Below are positions 46,530 to 56,289 of a stretch of 64,000 bases of DNA, piece after piece (position 1 is the first letter of the stretch; each line of letters begins with the position of its first letter). The DNA lies in the NCBI GenBank assembly GCA_902567945.1, contig CACFOC010000002.1:37436-101435 (forward strand), written 5' to 3'. This stretch comes from an uncultured Pelagibacteraceae bacterium. Its GTDB lineage: Bacteria > Pseudomonadota > Alphaproteobacteria > Pelagibacterales > Pelagibacteraceae. The notes beneath the pieces are model-generated. The model was not told the DNA's origin. It did not search any database and saw only the letters and a program-made list of their open reading frames with translations. A program made the translations under genes and the position numbers.

Positions 46530-48425
46530 ATGGCGACAAAATATCATGAAATATATCAAAGATCTATAAAGGATCCTGAGGGTTTTTGGTCAGAAGTAGC
46601 TAAAAATATTTTTTGGTACAAAAAACCTACAAAAATTTTAAACTCTAGTAAACCACCTTTCTATAAATGGTTTACAGATGGAACTACAAACACTTGTTAT
46701 AATGCTGTTGACCTTCATGTAAAAAATGGAAATGGAAAAAAGATAGCTATTATTTATGATAGCCCAATTACAAATTCTCAAAAAAAAATAACTTATGATG
46801 AATTAAAAAATCAAGTTTCAATTTTTGCTGGAGCTTTAGCAAATCAAGGAATAAAAAAAGGAGATAGAGTCATAATCTATATGCCGATGATTCCTGAAGC
46901 GGTAATTGGAATGCTGGCTTGTGGAAGAATTGGAGCTGTTCATTCTGTAGTTTTTGGTGGTTTCGCTCCAAATGAACTTGCCAGTAGAATAGATGATTCA
47001 AAAGCAAAAATTATTTTATCATCATCATGTGGTTATGAGCCAGGAAGAACAGTTGAATATAAACCTCTTCTAAAAAAAGCAATTGAATTAGCAAAACACA
47101 AACCGGAAAAATGTATTATCTATCAGAGAAAAGATTTTAAAGTTGATTTAGAGAAAAATGAAATTGATTGGAACGATGCAATAAAAAATGCAAAACCTGT
47201 AGAGTGTGTTGAGATGAATGCCAACGACTATGCTTATATTCTTTACACATCAGGAACAACAGGTGTTCCTAAAGGAATTGTTAGAGACATTGGTGGACAT
47301 ATAGTTGCACTTAAGTGGACAATGAAAAATATTTATAACATTGATCCAGATGATGTGTGGTGGTCAGCGAGTGATATTGGTTGGATAGTTGGACACTCTT
47401 ATATCGTTTATGCCCCACTCTTCCATGGATGTACAACAGTACTATTTGAAGGAAAGCCTGTTGGTACACCTGATGCTGGGGTTTTCTGGAGAATTATTTC
47501 TGAACACAAAGTAAAATCACTATTCACAGCCCCTACAGCATTTCGTGCAATTAAAAAAGAAGATCCTAATGGAAATTTCTTTAAAAAATACGATTTATCA
47601 AAATTTGAATCTTTATTTCTGGCAGGAGAAAGAGCTGATCCAGATACATTAAAATGGGCAGAGAGTTTATTAAAAGTTCCAGTCATTGATCACTGGTGGC
47701 AGACAGAAACTAGTTGGGCCATTAGTGCGAATTGTGCAGGGATAGGATTAGAAAAAACAAAATACGGATCAGCATGTAAACCAGTTCCAGGTTATGATGT
47801 GCAGGTATTAAAAAGCGATGGCAAACAAGCGAAACCAAATGAAATGGGTGATGTAGTTGTGAAACTACCACTTCCTCCTGGAACTTTTCCAACACTTTGG
47901 GGTGCTGATCAAAGATATAAAGAAACTTATATGTCAAACTATCCTGGTTACTATCAAACGTATGATGCAGGACATATTGATGAAGATGGTTACGTTTGGA
48001 TTATGTCGCGAACCGATGACATTATTAATGTTGCCGGTCACAGATTATCAACGGGCGCCATGGAAGAAGTTTTAGCAGAACATAAAGATGTTGCAGAATG
48101 TGCGGTCTTAGGAATTGCAGATAAATTAAAAGGACAATTACCCATTGGTTTATTAACGCTTAAAGCTGGAGTTACTAAAAAACATGAAGATATTTCAAAA
48201 GAATGTGTGCAGATGATTAGACAAAAAATTGGTCCTGTTGCAGCTTTTAAAACAGCAATTGTTATAAAAAGGCTACCTAAAACAAGGTCAGGTAAAATCC
48301 TAAGAGGAACTGTTAGAAAAATTGCCGATGGTGAAACATATAAAATGCCCGCAACTATCGATGATCCTGCTATTTTAGACGAAATTAAAGAAGATCTAAA
48401 AAAAAATAATATTTTAAAATCTTAA
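46530..48425 (+). CDS. prpE: Propionyl-CoA synthetase-like acyl-CoA ligase
   Basis: A 631-aa AMP-forming synthetase. ATP site YTSGTTGVPKGIVRD, the DIGWIVGHSYIVYAPL and HWWQTETSW blocks, and the catalytic Lys in TRSGKILRG. The GHSYIVYAPL and GTPDAG context follows PrpE more than acetyl-CoA synthetase. PrpE-type enzymes activate propionate, and in DMSP users also acrylate or 3-hydroxypropionate, which would suit the DddP-like gene. It overlaps the convergent dihydroorotase gene by 12 bp. Confidence 0.85.
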   Translation: MATKYHEIYQRSIKDPEGFWSEVAKNIFWYKKPTKILNSSKPPFYKWFTDGTTNTCYNAVDLHVKNGNGKKIAIIYDSPITNSQKKITYDELKNQVSIFAGALANQGIKKGDRVIIYMPMIPEAVIGMLACGRIGAVHSVVFGGFAPNELASRIDDSKAKIILSSSCGYEPGRTVEYKPLLKKAIELAKHKPEKCIIYQRKDFKVDLEKNEIDWNDAIKNAKPVECVEMNANDYAYILYTSGTTGVPKGIVRDIGGHIVALKWTMKNIYNIDPDDVWWSASDIGWIVGHSYIVYAPLFHGCTTVLFEGKPVGTPDAGVFWRIISEHKVKSLFTAPTAFRAIKKEDPNGNFFKKYDLSKFESLFLAGERADPDTLKWAESLLKVPVIDHWWQTETSWAISANCAGIGLEKTKYGSACKPVPGYDVQVLKSDGKQAKPNEMGDVVVKLPLPPGTFPTLWGADQRYKETYMSNYPGYYQTYDAGHIDEDGYVWIMSRTDDIINVAGHRLSTGAMEEVLAEHKDVAECAVLGIADKLKGQLPIGLLTLKAGVTKKHEDISKECVQMIRQKIGPVAAFKTAIVIKRLPKTRSGKILRGTVRKIADGETYKMPATIDDPAILDEIKEDLKKNNILKS

Positions 48426-49727
48426 CGGTTTACCATTAGCTTTTTCAATAAGCTTACCATCCCAAACAATTGCTTTTCCATTTACAATCGTTCCTAAAGG
48501 AAAACCTTTTACTTCATAACCATCAAATGGTGTCCAGCCACATTTACTTGCAATCCAATCGTTTTTAATAACTTTTTTCATATTCATATCCACGATGGTT
48601 AAATCAGCATCATATCCTTCTTTGATATAACCTTTGTTTTTTATTCCAAAAATTCTTACTGGGTTTTCACAAACTAATTTTATGAATTGGTTTAAGGTTA
48701 ACTTATTGTTGTTGATGTGATTAAGCATAAGCGGAACTAAGGTTTGAACTCCTGGCATTCCTGATGAAGTTTGAGGATATTCTTTCTTTTTATTTTCTAA
48801 ACTATGTGGAGCATGATCTGAACCTATGGTATCAACCACACTATCCTTTACAGCTTTCCAAAGTATATCTTGATGTTTCTTTTCTCTAATTGGTGGATTC
48901 ATTTGAGCAAGCGATCCTAACAATTTGTAACATTGTGGAGCACTTATAGTTAAGTGTTGTGGAGTAATTTCAAAAGTGACATTCCCTTTATACCTTGATA
49001 AAAATTCTACTTCTTCTTTTGTCGTTACATGTAAAACATGAATTTTTTTCTTATAACGCTCTGCAATTTTTACTACTCTTCTTGTTGAAGACATTGCACA
49101 TTCTTCATTTCTCCAAATTGGATGAGAACTAACATCGCCTTTTTTTATAAATTTTTTTCTAAGATTTAAAATTTCCTCATCTTCCGAATGAATGGCAACA
49201 ACTTTAGAACTATTTGAGATGACTTTTTCGATATCTTTTTCATCTTTCACTAAAAGATTTCCTGTGGAAGATCCTGCAAATAATTTTACCCCGCAACAAC
49301 CTTCGAGCTTATCTACCTTTTGCAAATCTTCCATATTTTGTGGAGTTGCACCAAAATAAAAAGCATAATTAGAAAACATTCTATTTTTGGCTAAACTAAG
49401 TTTTTTATTAAATTCAGCTTGATTAGAAGTTGGTGGATTGGTATTTGGCATCTCAAATACTGAAGTGACCCCACCTAGAACTGCTGCTTTACTTCCTGAT
49501 TCTAAATCTTCAACATCTGTTGAACCAGGCTCTCTAAAATGAACTTGAGTGTCTATAATTCCAGGTAAAATTGTAAGATTGTTAGCATCCAAAACTTTTT
49601 GATTAGAGTTATCTAATTTACCAATTTCTTTTACTATTCCGTTAGATATACCTATGTCGGTTTTTTTTAATTGGCCGCCTATAAAACAGTTGCCATTTTT
49701 AATGATAAGATCAAAAGAAGAAGGCAT
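48414..49727 (-). CDS. pyrC: Dihydroorotase
   Basis: Amidohydrolase closing carbamoyl aspartate to dihydroorotate in pyrimidine synthesis. Metal motif DTQVHFREPG, the lysine to be carboxylated in GVKLFAGSS, HSED and HVLHVTT histidines, and the GSDHAPHS Asp are present. I start at MPSSFDLIIKNG (49727, 437 aa); the track adds 41 residues that run into ygfZ. Some hydantoinase-type relatives look similar, but the dihydroorotase call is the most likely. Confidence 0.86.
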   Translation of the reverse strand: MPSSFDLIIKNGNCFIGGQLKKTDIGISNGIVKEIGKLDNSNQKVLDANNLTILPGIIDTQVHFREPGSTDVEDLESGSKAAVLGGVTSVFEMPNTNPPTSNQAEFNKKLSLAKNRMFSNYAFYFGATPQNMEDLQKVDKLEGCCGVKLFAGSSTGNLLVKDEKDIEKVISNSSKVVAIHSEDEEILNLRKKFIKKGDVSSHPIWRNEECAMSSTRRVVKIAERYKKKIHVLHVTTKEEVEFLSRYKGNVTFEITPQHLTISAPQCYKLLGSLAQMNPPIREKKHQDILWKAVKDSVVDTIGSDHAPHSLENKKKEYPQTSSGMPGVQTLVPLMLNHINNNKLTLNQFIKLVCENPVRIFGIKNKGYIKEGYDADLTIVDMNMKKVIKNDWIASKCGWTPFDGYEVKGFPLGTIVNGKAIVWDGKLIEKANGKPLRF

Positions 49728-49756
49728 TCTCTGGCTATTTAATATATTATAGTATG

Positions 49757-49772
49757 CATATTTGCAAATATG
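49757..49772. promoter_or_regulatory. 16-bp palindrome over the ygfZ start codon
   Basis: CATATTTGCAAATATG is a perfect 16-bp palindrome whose last bases contain the ygfZ ATG. It lies in the short divergent gap to the dihydroorotase gene and could be an operator. A handful of such palindromes are expected by chance in this AT-rich window. Confidence 0.25.
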
Positions 49773-50684
49773 GAAATTAACGAAACTACAATTCTTGATG
49801 ATAGAGGTTTTATAAAGATAAATGGCGAAGAAGCTACATCTTTTCTTCAAAACATTGTCACTAATGATATTGAAAAAATAACAGATAATTTTACATTATT
49901 TTCATCAATTTTTACTCCTCAGGGCAAATATTTATATGAATTTTTTATATTAAAATTTGAAGATGGATATTTGCTAGAATGTGAAAAAAAAATAACTTTA
50001 GAGATTATAAAGCTTTTTAATTTCTATAAACTTAGGGCAAAAGTAAATTTAATAGATGCTACTAAAAAATATACTAACATTATTATTTCTTTAGAAAAAT
50101 TTAAAGAAATTACCAAATCCCAGCACGTGAAAGGTTCAACATCATCTTGTGAAAAAGGATCAACTTTATCTTGTGAAAATGAACGAATTTATGTTGACCC
50201 AAGGCATAAAGGCCTTGGAGCAAAAATAATTACAAAAATTGAAAATACTGAAAATATAATTAAAAAGCTTGATTTAAAAAAAATTGATAAAAAAAAATAT
50301 TATGACATGAGTTTTAGTTTAGGAATTCCTCAAATTGATTTAAATAAATTAAAAGACAAAATCTTTGGTATTGAAAATAATTTGGATGAATTAAACGGAA
50401 TAGATTTTAAAAAAGGTTGTTATGTGGGGCAAGAAAACACTTCAAGAATTAAACTAAGAAATAAACTAAGAAGAAGAATATTGCCTGTTCAAAAAATTAC
50501 AGGAGAAATTTATGAAAATGATATCATTAAATATAAAGATCTCGAAATTGGAAAAATTATGATTAGTAAGCCCTATTCATTCGGGCTAATTAAAGTTGTT
50601 GATCCAGATATTAAAGAATTTAATAATATTGATTTGATTTGTGGTAATTCAAAAATAAAAATAATAAAGCCCGATTGGATTTAG
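49770..50684 (+). CDS. ygfZ: YgfZ/GcvT-domain folate-binding protein
   Basis: A 304-aa folate-binding protein used in repair or maturation of Fe-S enzymes such as MiaB and RlmN. The signature KGCYVGQE is intact, with FLQNIVTND at the start and the C-terminal barrel. A tandem KGST.SCE duplication (residues 121-136) sits between its domains and is not part of the family fold. Unlike the methyltransferases in this window, it is not expected to be an enzyme of catabolism. Confidence 0.9.
   Translation: MEINETTILDDRGFIKINGEEATSFLQNIVTNDIEKITDNFTLFSSIFTPQGKYLYEFFILKFEDGYLLECEKKITLEIIKLFNFYKLRAKVNLIDATKKYTNIIISLEKFKEITKSQHVKGSTSSCEKGSTLSCENERIYVDPRHKGLGAKIITKIENTENIIKKLDLKKIDKKKYYDMSFSLGIPQIDLNKLKDKIFGIENNLDELNGIDFKKGCYVGQENTSRIKLRNKLRRRILPVQKITGEIYENDIIKYKDLEIGKIMISKPYSFGLIKVVDPDIKEFNNIDLICGNSKIKIIKPDWI
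50130..50177 (+). repeat. 24-bp tandem duplication inside ygfZ
   Basis: Two adjacent 24-bp units identical at 21 of 24 bases, in frame, encode KGSTSSCE-KGSTLSCE. The even number of codons keeps the gene open. It seems to be a local slippage duplication in a variable linker. Confidence 0.85.
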
Positions 50685-50702
50685 CAGGAAGATTTTTATT
50701 GC

Positions 50703-51692
50703 TTAAATTTTTAAAATCCATTCATCTTTTTTCTCCTCGCTCAAAAAAGAAGCTTTAAATGAATTAATAATTAAAGTTTTTATATCAACGATAGAAAGAT
50801 CCAGTGCGGACTGAATTTCAATCAAATTTTTGTTTAAATAACCTCCAAAATATGCTGGATCATCAGAATTTACCATCACCATTAATTTTTCATCTAGCAT
50901 TTTTTTTAAATTATGTTCTTTAAGATTGTTAAAGACTTGTAATTTTATATTTGAAAGAGGACAAACTGTTAAAGGTGTTTTGTCATTACGCAACTTTTCA
51001 ACTAATTTTTTATCTTGAAGACACTGAACTCCATGATCAATTCTCTTTACATTAAGAAGATTTATAGAATCCCAAATATAGTCTGGGGGGCCCTCTTCAC
51101 CTGCGTGCGCAAATGTTAAAAAACCTTTTTCAATTGATTTTTCAAATAATTTTTTAAATTTTCTTGGGGGATTACCTATTTCAGATGAGTCTAATCCAAC
51201 GCCAAAAATTTTATCTTTATGAACTAATGCTTGATCTAATATTTCAAATCCTGATTTTTCACTTAGATGCCTTAAGAAACACATTATAATTTTAAAACTT
51301 AGCCCAAACTCTCTATTGGCTTTTTGAAGTGCTTTGTAAATACCGTTTATAACAATTTCAAATTCAATACCTCTATTAACATGTGTTTGTGGATCAAAAA
51401 AAATCTCTGTATGAACTATATTGTCTTCTTTACATTTTAATGCGTAAGCCCAAGTTAAATCGAAAAAATCTTCTTCCTTTATTAAAACTTTTGCTCCTTC
51501 GTAATAAATTTTTAAAAAAGATTCTAGATTGCTAAAGCTGTAAGCGGCTTTAATCTCTTGAATATTTTTAAAAGGAATAGAAATATTGTTTCTCTTAGCT
51601 AATTCGAACATATGAACAGGCTCAAGAGTTCCTTCAATATGCAAATGCAATTCGGTTTTAGGAACTTTTTTTATAAATTCAACAATATTCAT
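50703..51692 (-). CDS. Adenine deaminase, adenosine-deaminase family
   Basis: A 329-aa zinc amidohydrolase: KTELHLHIEGTLEP at the start, HAGEEG, DHGVQC, and the metal Asp in NSDDPAYFGGY. The DDPAYFGGY stretch follows the adenine deaminase branch (Aah1-like) more than classic adenosine deaminase, so adenine to hypoxanthine is the likely reaction in purine salvage. It begins 8 bp after the tRNA-Leu CCA end and may share its transcript. Confidence 0.82.
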   Translation of the reverse strand: MNIVEFIKKVPKTELHLHIEGTLEPVHMFELAKRNNISIPFKNIQEIKAAYSFSNLESFLKIYYEGAKVLIKEEDFFDLTWAYALKCKEDNIVHTEIFFDPQTHVNRGIEFEIVINGIYKALQKANREFGLSFKIIMCFLRHLSEKSGFEILDQALVHKDKIFGVGLDSSEIGNPPRKFKKLFEKSIEKGFLTFAHAGEEGPPDYIWDSINLLNVKRIDHGVQCLQDKKLVEKLRNDKTPLTVCPLSNIKLQVFNNLKEHNLKKMLDEKLMVMVNSDDPAYFGGYLNKNLIEIQSALDLSIVDIKTLIINSFKASFLSEEKKDEWILKI

Positions 51693-51699
51693 AATTTAT

Positions 51700-51785
51700 T
51701 GGTGCGGTTGAGAGGATTTGAACCTCCACGACATTGCTGCCATAAACCCCTCAAGCTTACGTGTCTACCATTCCACCACAACCGC
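51700..51785 (-). tRNA. tRNA-Leu (GAG)
   Basis: A complete cloverleaf on the minus strand: acceptor GCGGTTG/CAACCGC, a long class II variable arm (GGCAGCAATGTC), T arm GAGG-TTCAAAT-CCTC, anticodon loop TTGAGGG giving anticodon GAG (reads CUC/CUU). CCA is encoded. The class II arm and the A discriminator fit leucine. Confidence 0.95.
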
Positions 51786-51842
51786 AACAGTGCGTCAGAA
51801 TAAATGAATGACAACTTATCTGCAAGTTGATAGATTTTATAT

Positions 51843-52838
51843 ATGGAAATAACTGAGCTAATAAAAAAGGAAACTGATCCTATTTATCAAAAAATTTCAA
51901 AAGTTATTCCTGAAATTGAATGGGCCTTTCATGCTCCCTTGATTCATAAGATTAATAGGTTAAAAAAAGAAAAAAACGCAGTTGTGTTGGCGCATAACTA
52001 CCAAACGCCAGAAATTTTTCACGCCGTAGCTGATATCGCAGCTGACTCTTTGGCACTTGCTGTTGAAGCAGAAAAAACTAATGCCGATATTATTATTCTA
52101 TGTGGAGTTCATTTTATGGCAGAAACTGCAAAACTAATGAGTCCAAATAAAAAAGTTTTACTACCCGATATGGGAGCCGGATGTTCTTTGGCATCATCAA
52201 TTACAGGAAAAGATGTAAGAATGCTTAAGGAAAAATATCCTGGAGTACCTGTTGTAACTTATGTAAATACTTCTGCTGAAGTTAAAGCTGAATCTGATAT
52301 TTGTTGCACATCAGCAAATGCGGTTAGAGTAGTTGAATCCTTAGGATCAGATAAAGTTATATTTTTGCCGGATCAATATATGGCAAAATACGTACAATCA
52401 AAAACAAAGGTTCAAATTATATCTTGGGTTGGAACTTGTATTGTACATGAAAAATTTAGTGCTCAAGAAATTAAAGATATAAAAAAACAAAATCCTGGAA
52501 TTAAAGTTCTTACTCATCCCGAGTGCCCCCCGGAAGTTATTGCGGCTTCAGATTTTACTGGCTCTACTTCAGGAATGAGTAATTATGTTAAAAAAAATCA
52601 ACCAAAAAAAGTAATGTTGGTTACTGAATGTTCTATGAGCGACAATGTTCAAGTAGATAATCCAAACGTTCAGTTTATTAGACCATGCAATTTATGTCCT
52701 TATATGAAATCGATTAGCTTACCAAAAATTTTAGAATGTCTTGAGAAAGAAAATAACGAAATTCTTATACCTGAAGTAGTTATTAATAAAGCCCGAAAAT
52801 CGGTTGAACGTATGGTTGCTGTAGGCCGTAGTCATTAA
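51843..52838 (+). CDS. nadA: Quinolinate synthase
   Basis: A 4Fe-4S enzyme condensing iminoaspartate with dihydroxyacetone phosphate in NAD synthesis. The AHNYQTPEI start, DMGAGCSLA, HPECPPEV and NLCPYMKSI motifs hold the cluster cysteines. The 331-aa length is normal. It is coupled to nadC, 3 bp downstream; nadB is not in the window. Confidence 0.95.
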   Translation: MEITELIKKETDPIYQKISKVIPEIEWAFHAPLIHKINRLKKEKNAVVLAHNYQTPEIFHAVADIAADSLALAVEAEKTNADIIILCGVHFMAETAKLMSPNKKVLLPDMGAGCSLASSITGKDVRMLKEKYPGVPVVTYVNTSAEVKAESDICCTSANAVRVVESLGSDKVIFLPDQYMAKYVQSKTKVQIISWVGTCIVHEKFSAQEIKDIKKQNPGIKVLTHPECPPEVIAASDFTGSTSGMSNYVKKNQPKKVMLVTECSMSDNVQVDNPNVQFIRPCNLCPYMKSISLPKILECLEKENNEILIPEVVINKARKSVERMVAVGRSH

Positions 52839-52841
52839 AAC

Positions 52842-53657
52842 GTGATAATAAAAAAAATTGTAGAACAAGCTATGTCAGAAGATCTGAAACCTTCTGGAGA
52901 TATCACTACAAAACTCATTAAAAAAAATGCAAAAATTAAAGTTAAAATTATTTCAAATGAAAATTGTGTAGTTGGTGGTTTAAATTTTGCAAAGGAAGCT
53001 TTTAAATATTCAGATAAAAAAATTGTTTTTAAAACAAAAATTAAGGACGGAAAGAAGATAAAAAAAGGCAAAGTTATTGTATCAATATATGGAAAACCTA
53101 AAGCAATTTTAAAAAGTGAAAGAGTGGCTCTCAATTTTTTAAGTCTTATCTCTGGTGTAGCAACAACAACGAGAAAGTTCGTAGACAAAGTTAAAGGAAA
53201 AAATTGTAAAATTTGTTGTACAAGAAAAACAGCTCCTAATTTAAGATCAATACAAAAATATGGCGTTAAGTTAGGTGGAGGACTTAATCATCGGTTTAAC
53301 CTAAGTGATGAAATTTTAATAAAAGATAATCATATCGCTATAGAAGGAAATATTCGAAAATTAGTTAAAAAGGCCATAAAAAATAAAAGAGGAAAAATAA
53401 TTACTGTAGAAATAGATAATCTTAATCAGTTTAAAAAAATTATAGGTTTAAAATTTGATAGAATTTTGTTTGATAATATGAATCTGAAAAATCTTAGAAA
53501 AGGAGTTAAACTTGCAAAAAAAATATATGAAACAGAAGCTTCTGGCGGAGTTAATTTAAAAAATGTAAGAAAAATTGCTTCAACCGGAATTAAAAGAATA
53601 TCAGTTGGGCAAATTACTCATAGTGCCCCAGCAATAAATTTCAATTTAGAAGTTTAA
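52842..53657 (+). CDS. nadC: Nicotinate-nucleotide pyrophosphorylase (carboxylating)
   Basis: Converts quinolinate to nicotinate mononucleotide. The GTG start at 52842 follows nadA by 3 bp. Motifs: SGDITTKLI, ERVALNFLSLISGVAT, CTRKTAPNLR, GGGLNHRF, EASGGVN and the ISVGQITHSAP end. Length 271 aa is standard. Confidence 0.95.
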   Translation: MIIKKIVEQAMSEDLKPSGDITTKLIKKNAKIKVKIISNENCVVGGLNFAKEAFKYSDKKIVFKTKIKDGKKIKKGKVIVSIYGKPKAILKSERVALNFLSLISGVATTTRKFVDKVKGKNCKICCTRKTAPNLRSIQKYGVKLGGGLNHRFNLSDEILIKDNHIAIEGNIRKLVKKAIKNKRGKIITVEIDNLNQFKKIIGLKFDRILFDNMNLKNLRKGVKLAKKIYETEASGGVNLKNVRKIASTGIKRISVGQITHSAPAINFNLEV

Positions 53658-53661
53658 TAAA

Positions 53662-56289
53662 TTATTTTTTTTTTAAATAAGCTTGAGCAGCAGACAATCG
53701 CGCTATTGGAACTCTGTAAGGAGAACAAGAAACATAATTTAGTTTAGCTTTTTCACAAAATTCAACACTTGCAGGATCACCTCCGTGTTCCCCGCAAATA
53801 CCTAATTTAAGCGTTTTCTTTTGTTTTCTTCCTCGTTCTGTAGCAATATTAATTAATTCTCCAACTCCTTTATCATCAATGCTTACAAAGGGGTCTTTAT
53901 TAAAAATTTTATTTTCTACATAATCATTTAAAAATTTTCCTGAATCATCTCTACTAATTCCAAAAGTTGTTTGGGTTAAATCATTAGTTCCAAAACTAAA
54001 AAAATCTGCGTATTTTGCTATATCATTTGCCCTTAATGCAGCTCTTGGTAATTCAATCATTGTACCTACAAAATATTTTATTTTTATTGAATTTGCTTTT
54101 TGAAATTTTTCAGCAATTTTATCAACTAAACTTCTAAGTATTTTTATCTCTGCTGCTGTTGAAACAAGAGGTATCATAATCTCAGGTATAACTAATTTTA
54201 TTTTTTGTTTTTTACACTCTGCTAGAGCCTCAAAAATTGCTTGGCATTGCATCTGATAAATTTCAGGAAAAGAAATACCAAGTCTACATCCTCTATGTCC
54301 TAACATGGGATTTTGTTCGTGAAGTTCTATAATTCTTGATTTAATATCGTGATGACTAATATTTAACTCTTTAGCTATATCATCAATATCTTTATCAGTT
54401 TTTGGCAAAAACTCATGTAATGGTGGATCCAAAAGTCTCACAGTTACAGGTAGCCCATTCATAATTTTAAAAATTTCGAAGAAATCACTTTTCTGATACG
54501 GAAGTATCTTTGTTAAGGCTTTTTCTCGATCTTCTGGTGTTTTAGAAAGTATCATTTGTCTTACCGAAATAATTCTCTCTTCATCAAAAAACATGTGTTC
54601 TGTCCTACATAAACCTATACCTTCCGCTCCAAAATCTCTTGCAGTTTTGGTGTCTGTGGGTGTTTCAGCATTAGTTCTTACTTTTAACTTTCTATATTTA
54701 TCTGCCCAACTCATTAATGTCGAAAAATCACCTGAAATATCTGGTTTAACTGTTGGAACTTTACCCAACATTACTTTTCCGCTTCCTCCGTCGATAGTGA
54801 TGACCTCTCCTTCTTTAACTTCAAAATTTCCTGATTTAAATAGTTTGTTTTCGTAATCAACTTTAATTGCACTTGAACCTGAAACACACGGTTTACCCAT
54901 ACCTCTAGCAACTACAGCTGCGTGGCTAGTCATTCCTCCTCTTGCTGTAAGAATACCTTTTGCTGCATGCATTCCATTTATATCTTCTGGAGAAGTTTCA
55001 ATTCTAACCAAAATTGTATCTTGCATTTGTTCTTTTAATCTTTCTGCTTCATCTGCTGAAAAAGTAACTTTTCCACTAGCAGCTCCTGGAGATGCAGGCA
55101 AACCAGATGCTATTATTTTTTTTTCCGCTTTTTCATCTAGTGTTGGATGTAATAAAGTATCTAGCGTATTTGGATCTACCCTTAAAATGGCTTCCTTATT
55201 AGTAATTAATTTTTCTTTTACCATATCAACCGCAATTTTTATTGCTGCCTTTGCGGTTCTTTTTCCTGATCTTGTTTGTAACATCCACAATTTATTATTT
55301 TCAACCGTAAATTCTATATCCTGCATATCTTTATATTTATTCTCTAATTGTTTAAAAATTTTTTTTAACTGCTGAAAAATTTTTGGCATCGATTTATTCA
55401 TTGTAAGAATATTTTGAGGTGTTCTTATACCAGCTACCACATCTTCACCTTGTGCATTAAGTAGATACTCTCCAAATAATTTTTTTTCTCCTGTTGAAGG
55501 ATTTCTTGTGAAGGCAACGCCCGTAGCACAATTTTCACCCATATTTCCAAATACCATAGCTTGCACATTCACAGCTGTACCCCAATGGTCGGGAATATAA
55601 TTTATCTTTCTATATGTTCTTGCTCTTTTACTATTCCAAGATAAAAAGACAGCACTAATTGCTCCCCATAACTGTTCATTTACATCTTGCGGAAAATTCT
55701 TTTTTGTTTTTTGTTTGATTACATCTTTAAAATTATTAATCAAACCATCCCAATCATTCTCATCAAGTTCAGTGTCTTGAATAACTCCTTTTGTGTGTTT
55801 GTAATTTTCAATTAATTCCTCAAATAAATACGATTCAACCCCAAGAACTACATTGCTATACATCTGAATAAATCTTCTATAGCTATCTTTTGCAAATCTT
55901 CCATTAGAAGTATTGTTCTTAAGAGCAATAACAGTCTTATCGTTTAGACCCAAATTCAAAATTGTATCCATCATTCCTGGCATTGATACTCTTGATCCAG
56001 ATCTTACTGAAACTAAAAGGGGATTTAGTGTACCTCCAAATTTTTTTTTTGTAATTTTCTCAATAATAGCTATTTCTTTTTTTGTTTGTTGAACAATTTT
56101 TTTTGGTATTTTTTTATTATTTTTATAAAAATAATCACAAATTGTTGTTGAGATAGTAAGGCCTGGTGGCACTGGCAAACCTAATTTAGCCATTTGAGCT
56201 AAATTTGCTCCCTTGCCTCCAAGAATATTCTTTTCTTTTGGATTTCCTTGAGTTTGAAAATTGTTAAATCTATAAATTAACTTTACCAC
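53662..56289 (-). CDS. ppdK: Pyruvate, phosphate dikinase
   Basis: Full-length 875-aa enzyme interconverting pyruvate and phosphoenolpyruvate. It has the ATP-grasp half (GGKGANLAQMAKLGLPVPPG), the phospho-His in GGMTSHAAVVARGMG, and the PEP barrel ending GICGEHGGDPASVEF. It lets a cell lacking some glycolytic enzymes start gluconeogenesis from pyruvate. The start is next to the glyS stop, so it probably belongs to the sppA-glyQ-glyS transcript. Confidence 0.97.
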   Translation of the reverse strand: MVKLIYRFNNFQTQGNPKEKNILGGKGANLAQMAKLGLPVPPGLTISTTICDYFYKNNKKIPKKIVQQTKKEIAIIEKITKKKFGGTLNPLLVSVRSGSRVSMPGMMDTILNLGLNDKTVIALKNNTSNGRFAKDSYRRFIQMYSNVVLGVESYLFEELIENYKHTKGVIQDTELDENDWDGLINNFKDVIKQKTKKNFPQDVNEQLWGAISAVFLSWNSKRARTYRKINYIPDHWGTAVNVQAMVFGNMGENCATGVAFTRNPSTGEKKLFGEYLLNAQGEDVVAGIRTPQNILTMNKSMPKIFQQLKKIFKQLENKYKDMQDIEFTVENNKLWMLQTRSGKRTAKAAIKIAVDMVKEKLITNKEAILRVDPNTLDTLLHPTLDEKAEKKIIASGLPASPGAASGKVTFSADEAERLKEQMQDTILVRIETSPEDINGMHAAKGILTARGGMTSHAAVVARGMGKPCVSGSSAIKVDYENKLFKSGNFEVKEGEVITIDGGSGKVMLGKVPTVKPDISGDFSTLMSWADKYRKLKVRTNAETPTDTKTARDFGAEGIGLCRTEHMFFDEERIISVRQMILSKTPEDREKALTKILPYQKSDFFEIFKIMNGLPVTVRLLDPPLHEFLPKTDKDIDDIAKELNISHHDIKSRIIELHEQNPMLGHRGCRLGISFPEIYQMQCQAIFEALAECKKQKIKLVIPEIMIPLVSTAAEIKILRSLVDKIAEKFQKANSIKIKYFVGTMIELPRAALRANDIAKYADFFSFGTNDLTQTTFGISRDDSGKFLNDYVENKIFNKDPFVSIDDKGVGELINIATERGRKQKKTLKLGICGEHGGDPASVEFCEKAKLNYVSCSPYRVPIARLSAAQAYLKKK

